A stretch of DNA of 64,000 bases, from the NCBI GenBank assembly GCA_947444305.1, contig CANEZP010000007.1, forward strand, positions 62,001 through 126,000. Reading direction: 5' to 3'. Of this stretch, positions 60,120 to 64,000 are shown in pieces. The notes beneath the pieces were generated by a model. The model ran no database searches. It was not told the origin of the DNA and saw nothing but the letters and a program-made list of their open reading frames with translations. Source of the stretch: Pseudobdellovibrionaceae bacterium (GTDB lineage: Bacteria; Bdellovibrionota; Bdellovibrionia; Bdellovibrionales; UBA1609). Position 1 is the first letter of the stretch. Each line of letters starts with the position of its first letter. Both the position numbers and the translations under genes were made by a program.

Positions 60120-61158
60120 ACTGCTTGCCAAGGTTCAAGGTCTGCAACCTCCCAAGGGTTATATCTACAAGTCGCCTCGAAGAATATTGCCAGCCAATCT
60201 TTTGAGAGAGCCACGAGGATATCGGCAGGCTATTGATGCCCTAAGGGGGTACAGCCAAGGGTATGACATGGGCTCTCAACCCCAAATTTCAAGCCAGTGC
60301 GGTCAGTGCCCGTGGGTGAATCCATGTCAAAAGTGGGCCGATCAAACTGATGATATGACATTGCTATTCTACGTGGGTGGCGCAATGAAGTCGGGGTTAC
60401 GACAGCTTGGAATTTCGTCTGTTGCTCAGCTGGCCAATTTGGATCCTCAGTTTTTAATTTCGAAGATTCCGGAATTAAAGCAATCAGGATTTTTGTGGCC
60501 GAGTTTTCCTCCAAAATTGATGGAGGATGCTGTTCGTCGGGCTCGGGTAAGGCTATCGAATCGACACGTCTTGCATATTGAACCCATATTTCCTAAAGCA
60601 GCGGTTGAAATTCACTATGATATTGAAGACGATCCAACGCAGGATTTTGTCTATCTTCATGGGCTGATTTTGAAAATTGAAGGACAAGATCCCCAGTACC
60701 ATTCCTTTTTTGCTGACACCAGAGAGAGTGAAGAGAAGGTGGTTCAAGACCTATTCGCCTTTTTTCAGTTTCATTCTGATGCGATCATCTATCATTACTC
60801 CCATCACGAAAAAGCAACTCTCAAAAGACTGTGTGAGAAGTATCCCTCGCTGAACAGGCAAGTATACGATTTGATTTTTGGTTCGGGCGGGCGATCCGTT
60901 GATTTGTATCAATGGGTTTCGGAGAATTCCGACTGGCCTTTGACAAGTTACGGACTCAAGGCGATTTGTAAGTATCTCGGTTTTAAGTGGGCTACAGAGG
61001 ACGCAGGCGGCGCGAACTCTATTTTGTGGGTAAACGACTACCTTAAGGGAAACGTGGCTCAAAAGGCTAAGATCCTGCGCTATAACGAGGATGACTGTCG
61101 GGCAACCCTATTTCTTAAGCAAAGGCTATTGGATCTCTGGACTTTACGAACTCGTTGA
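60097..61158 (+). pseudogene. TM0106/YprB-like RecB-family nuclease, N-terminally truncated
   Basis: 353 codons. SSQCGQCPWVNPCQKWA looks like the Cys cluster ending a RecB-type nuclease domain. It is followed by helix-hairpin-helix-like text (LGISSVAQLANLDPQFLISKIPELK) and an RNase H-like exonuclease domain (AVEIHYDIEDDPTQDFVYLHG ... YHYSHHEKATLKRL ... YNEDDCRATLFL). Intact relatives carry a PD-(D/E)xK domain of about 200 residues before this point, which is missing here. No ribosome site precedes the first ATG. Probably a gene cut when the island was assembled; a short functional form cannot be excluded. Confidence 0.6.
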
Positions 61159-61385
61159 GACCGATGCTAATGAGCTGGATGTAAAGACCCCCTGGGTTAG
61201 CGGCTGCGTCAGCGATTTGTTCGGTTAAAGCTGTCATCAGATAGCCCTTAAATAGGTTCTAAAATCGTCCCATTTGCCCCGCCAAATTTCAATGGCGACC
61301 TTTGGTCGCTTTTTCTAGCTCCCTATTTTGAAATTTTCTGTTTTGTTCGCTCGGCTTTGCCTCGCTGTTCGCCTGCGCTCACATT

Positions 61386-61424
61386 GGGTGGACGGGGCTC
61401 GAACCCGCAGGATGAGGGAAGTGG
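61386..61424 (-). repeat. tRNA 3'-half-like sequence 1
   Basis: Minus strand: TTCCCTCATCC, then a T arm GCGGG-TTCGAGC-CCCGT that can pair, then CCACCCA like an acceptor 3' strand. No matching 5' half (no TGGGTGG plus D arm) lies upstream, so this is not a complete tRNA. Confidence 0.6.
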
Positions 61425-61553
61425 CAACCCCGCCAAAACTTATCGGTTTCTTTGGTCGCGCTTCGCGGCTCCCCAATCTAAGTTTTACTGTTTTGCTGTT
61501 CGCCATTCGGCGAACGTGTTCGCTTTGCTCACGCTCGCGCCAGCGCTCGCTGT

Positions 61554-61590
61554 CGGGGTGGACGGGACTCGAACCTGCAGGGTCAGGGAA
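61554..61590 (-). repeat. tRNA 3'-half-like sequence 2, sharing 22 bases with tRNA-Asp
   Basis: Minus strand GGTTCGAGTCCCGTCC plus ACCCCG equals the T loop to discriminator of tRNA-Asp (4607-4629), but in the opposite orientation. The T stem has an A-C mismatch and there is no 5' half. It is inverted relative to the tRNA, so it is not a simple attR. Confidence 0.65.
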
Positions 61591-61791
61591 CGGATATCCA
61601 GCCAAATTTGAACCGAACCTTCTGGTCGCTTTGCTCGCTCCCAATTTTGAAACTTTCTGTTTTATTCGCTCGCTTCGTTTCGCATATTGTCTGCGCTAAC
61701 GTGTGGGATAGCCTTCCGCTAGTGGTTTAGATTATCGATGAAGGAATTGGTGGCATTAGTCTTGCTGAAATATTGTTCGAGGAGATTAGAA

Positions 61792-62124
61792 ATGAAATTT
61801 ATTATTCTGTTCTACGTAATTTTCGGTCTAGGAGCGATTACCGCAAACGCTATGGGAAAATGCGATGATCCGGAAGATCAGCGAGTCTACAAAATTGTAA
61901 ACGCTTCTTGTACTCATGGCACCTTTACGCCGGCAGGTTTGAACGTCGGCACTATGATATGCCCCGAAATTCTATCGGGCTATACCTCTGCTCTTGGCGA
62001 AATGGATCGCCATAGATTTGATTGGGAAAATGTCATGATTGAAATAAGCGCGGCCGGCACACCGGCATGTCCTGACTCTCGGCCTGACACGCAGTTGTCA
62101 TTCGAATTTCAGAGAATTAGATAG
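61792..62124 (+). CDS. Small exported protein, unknown
   Basis: 110 residues from ATG 61792 (ribosome site GAGGAG). The signal peptide ends at TANAMG. The mature part has four cysteines in spaced pairs (KCDDPED, ASCTHG, MICPEI, PACPDS) suggesting two disulfides. No domain recognised. It stands at the right edge of the low-G+C segment. Confidence 0.6.
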   Translation: MKFIILFYVIFGLGAITANAMGKCDDPEDQRVYKIVNASCTHGTFTPAGLNVGTMICPEILSGYTSALGEMDRHRFDWENVMIEISAAGTPACPDSRPDTQLSFEFQRIR

Positions 62125-62425
62125 GGTGATTGAACCGCGGTAACTCGAAGTAAAATTGAGTGGCGCGGCAACTTTCGCTCGACATGCCTTACTCTTACTA
62201 ATCTTTCGACCTACTCGTGATTGTCCCAGGTCTATGCCGGAGCTTGTTCTCTCCGGATCTGCGGCAAGCTTGCAATCGTTGCATTTTTCTGCGAGTCATA
62301 CTTTTTCGAAGTTGAGGCGGCGTTTCCCGTAACGAAGCGAAGCGACAAACGCAGGTTGCGCGAAGCAACCCTTCGAACCACAAACGACGACATCCTAAAA
62401 CGCCGAATACTTAGCGCGCAAAAAG
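62125..62425. other. Intergenic stretch with a hairpin
   Basis: It contains GGTTGC-GCGAA-GCAACC (62354-62370), terminator-like but without a T-run, in a stretch where base composition shifts from island to host. No gene recognised. Confidence 0.45.
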
Positions 62426-62737
62426 TTAAAATTCCACCATCACCCGGCCGTCCTCAATGCGTAACGGATAAGCCATGAGCTTCGACCCCGACGGACGGAC
62501 CGACTTTCCCGTTTGCACGTTGAATTGCCAATGGTGATGCCGACAGGTGATTCGGTTGTTAATCAAACGGCCGTCGCTTAACGGTGCTCCGATATGGGGG
62601 CATCGGTCCGCGTAGGCATAAATATCGGAACCGATCTTGATCAGAAGAATAAATCGGCCCCGGGCGGGTTTTGATAAAAGCGCTCCCTCAACTACCTCAT
62701 CAATCGCACAGACGTCGTGCCACGCGCTTTTCGACAT
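62426..62737 (-). CDS. Rieske-type [2Fe-2S] ferredoxin
   Basis: 103 residues from ATG 62737 (MSKSAWHDVC); longer frames reach 62812 but without support. The two cluster-binding boxes are CPHIGAPLSDG and CRHHHWQFN, i.e. CxH...CxxH, with a typical strand-rich fold and a final MAYPLRIEDGRVMVEF. No membrane anchor. It resembles ferredoxin components of dioxygenases or nitrite reductase small subunits. No partner oxygenase is in the window. The G+C-rich codons place it in the host flank. Confidence 0.88.
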   Translation of the reverse strand: MSKSAWHDVCAIDEVVEGALLSKPARGRFILLIKIGSDIYAYADRCPHIGAPLSDGRLINNRITCRHHHWQFNVQTGKSVRPSGSKLMAYPLRIEDGRVMVEF

Positions 62738-62902
62738 GGCCTGATCATAGAACGAAGCGGATTTAAATTGGAAAATATTTTTTGTTCGAGGTAGTTCATC
62801 GCCCGCGCGCAAACGCGGGGCCGCGGTGTTTGGGTCCGTGAGTGAGCGGGGAGGCGTTTCGAATCGAATTCGTCGCCTCCCGCTTTGCGGAGTCGTGGCT
62901 CC

Positions 62903-64000
62903 TTAGTAGCCCGGGTATTCGGTGAAAACCGTCTGCGTGCGTTTTTGCTCAACGCAGAGGACTTTGCGCATTTGATCGCACGCCACGACTGCGCTGCGAA
63001 CCGCGGTAACGTCGGTTGCGTTGCCGAGGCCGACCGCCGCGCCGTTGTTGCTTGCGTTTGACTGCCAGTCTACGCAGCTCGGGGCGCCGGCGTTGGTTGC
63101 CGTTGCCCAACTTACGTTTTGTGCCGTCCAATATTCTTCGTTCACGCCCGTCCAAGAATTGGTGAGGGGATGAGCGAAGATGCCACCGCTGGTGGTGGTG
63201 CCGATGATCGTGGTTTTATCGGGGCGGCGGTACTCGGTGCTGGGTTCAAGAACCCAATTCACCGCCTCGCCCGGACCGTTGCCGCAATTCGCGGTTAAGC
63301 AGGCATTGCGACGAGTGGTCGTTGTGGGATTTTGGGTCGTGTTGTTGATGACCATGGCTTTGTAGGTCGTGTAGCCGCCGTTTGAATGCCCTAAAGCATT
63401 AGCGTCGGTCTGACATTGCTGATCAAAGCGGGCGACTCCATTGGTGAAATTCGTGCCGTACGTGGGCAGCATCGGCGCGATCGTCACGAAGATCCGGCGG
63501 TAGGCGAGTTGGGCGGGAACCGTGGTCACCCGTTTGAGTTTCTCCACGCAAAGTAGGGGAAGGTCGTTATTGCAGGATGTCGCCGTCGTCGAAATTGCCG
63601 AAGAGGTTATAGAGCCTAGGTCTCCTCTGACTCCCGAGCTTGGTGCGTAGTTTGCGGTCCAACCACTACAGCTGGGGGTCGCCGCAAAAGCCGAGGTGAG
63701 CCCGGTCCAAACGTAAGTTTGGGTCGCGGTGATGGAATTGGTCAGCGGAAAATCAAAGCCACCGCTGTTGTTCGACGTCCCGATGATGGTGCCATCGGGG
63801 CGACGGAATTCGGTATTGGCCTTAACCGGCCAATTGTTCCCGGCTTCTCGCTGCAAACTTCCGGTTACGGCAAAGTAGGTTCCCGAGAGTGAGCGCAAGC
63901 CCGCTTCGGTCATGCACATCGGATCGGCGTTGATGGTGAAGTTGCTATTGATCGAGCCCTGAATAGTCGCGGTCGTGGGAAACATAAACCCGTAGGATTG
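62903..64000 (-). CDS. Surface or secreted protein with two DUF1554-like repeats (5' end outside window)
   Basis: The frame stays open past the last in-frame ATG (63985) to the window edge, so the N-terminus is missing. Two copies of one domain are visible: each has EFRRPDGTIIGT or EYRRPDKTTIIGT, then FPLTNS or HPLTNS, then a Trp-rich strand and a terminal Cys motif (PLLCVEK, KVLCVEQ). This matches the DUF1554 pattern of Leptospira and deltaproteobacterial surface proteins. Thr/Asn/Gly-rich composition suits an extracellular protein. Host-like G+C. Confidence 0.75.
   Translation of the reverse strand, partial: QSYGFMFPTTATIQGSINSNFTINADPMCMTEAGLRSLSGTYFAVTGSLQREAGNNWPVKANTEFRRPDGTIIGTSNNSGGFDFPLTNSITATQTYVWTGLTSAFAATPSCSGWTANYAPSSGVRGDLGSITSSAISTTATSCNNDLPLLCVEKLKRVTTVPAQLAYRRIFVTIAPMLPTYGTNFTNGVARFDQQCQTDANALGHSNGGYTTYKAMVINNTTQNPTTTTRRNACLTANCGNGPGEAVNWVLEPSTEYRRPDKTTIIGTTTSGGIFAHPLTNSWTGVNEEYWTAQNVSWATATNAGAPSCVDWQSNASNNGAAVGLGNATDVTAVRSAVVACDQMRKVLCVEQKRTQTVFTEYPGY

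Larger units (their letters stand above)
61270..61712. repeat. Three degenerate tandem units of about 155-170 bases
   Basis: Units start near 61270, 61427 and 61598 with (C)CGCCAAA. They share GGTCGC, then CTCCC-ATTTTGAAA-like text, then TTTCTGTTTTGTTCGCTCGC, then GCGCTCAC. The first two units end in a tRNA 3'-half-like stretch, and the third has lost it. Overlapping frames are artefacts of the repeat. The interval 61159-61269 holds nothing else. Confidence 0.7.

Noticed and set aside
61554-61590. Right-hand attachment site (attR) for the tRNA-Asp element
   Set aside because: The 22-base match to tRNA-Asp is in inverted orientation, whereas att copies of one integrated element must be direct repeats. 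Kept only as a tRNA-derived repeat.
61328-61699. Protein-coding frames in the repeat area, with text like 'WTGLEPAGSG'
   Set aside because: Such text is the usual translation across tRNA 3' ends, as also seen on the minus strand over tRNA-Asp; overlapping frames arise from the repeat, and no ribosome site is present.
1-64000. CRISPR arrays, rRNA genes, plasmid or phage origins
   Set aside because: Looked for regularly spaced repeats, rRNA-like blocks and iteron clusters; none seen. The only repeats are those listed.

Overview
The window reads as chromosome of a Gram-negative, probably a Bdellovibrio-like member of the Bdellovibrionota. This is an inference from gene style, not from a marker gene. 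It has two TIGR02147-type regulators, many secreted proteins of unknown function, lipoproteins with PKD and Hint domains, a lysine-rich H1-like protein and M15/YkuD-type peptidoglycan enzymes. G+C-rich flanks (about 1-4400 and 62400-64000) enclose a visibly A+T-richer segment of about 57 kb that starts exactly at the 3' end of a tRNA-Asp gene. This segment looks like a composite metal/metalloid resistance island.

Layout. 1-4400: C-terminus of a peptide-binding protein, a large PKD/Hint lipoprotein and its overlapping partner. 4556-6042: tRNA-Asp and tyrosine recombinase copy 1. 6170-13644: secreted proteins, a TIGR02147 regulator, a YnfA-like membrane protein, two M15-like peptidases and a basic protein. 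13795-21955: divalent-metal efflux operon (CzcI-like protein, TolC-type channel, very short CzcB-like adaptor, CzcA-type RND pump, Zn/Cd P-type ATPase, DsbA-like protein). 22137-31042: second RND operon, led by a related small protein and three proteins built from an unrecognised repeat (here called the YFG repeat). 31852-35278: YkuD transpeptidase, a His/Cys-rich small protein and a HExxH metalloprotease. 35496-39068: arsenic locus (arsR, outer-membrane protein and MerP-like gene, divergent from acr3-arsH-arsC). 39211-42364: relics of a lipoprotein gene and of a CLC/MFS cassette, then an intact CLC-F/MFS operon under a fluoride riboswitch. 42931-45247: a lipoprotein gene cut by recombinase copy 2, then a small exported protein. 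45553-50154: cytochrome, csoR with its operator, a fourth YFG-repeat protein and a Tat-exported two-domain multicopper oxidase. 50177-57645: heme-binding protein, TRASH-like protein, a multicopper oxidase fused to an outer-membrane barrel, anti-sigma and ECF sigma genes, cueR and a Cu(I) P-type ATPase. 57685-62124: arsC relic, HExxH lipoprotein, TIGR02147 regulator, truncated RecB-like nuclease and repeats carrying tRNA 3' halves. 62426-64000: Rieske ferredoxin and a DUF1554-type surface protein.

How it works together. The island covers Zn/Cd/Co-type metals, Cu/Ag, arsenic and fluoride. Copper control can be read directly: two CueR operators with 19-bp promoter spacers lie between cueR and copA, and a CsoR-type palindrome sits between the -35 and -10 of the YFG-protein/oxidase operon. 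The arsenic and fluoride cassettes also carry their own sensors, an ArsR and a riboswitch.

Most unusual points: the oxidase-barrel fusion (51078-53399); the YFG-repeat family, found only beside metal systems here; two RND pumps without a full-length adaptor gene; twin recombinases whose upstream regions fold alike with covarying stems; and duplicated, broken copies of arsC, lipoprotein and CLC/MFS segments that record repeated rearrangement.
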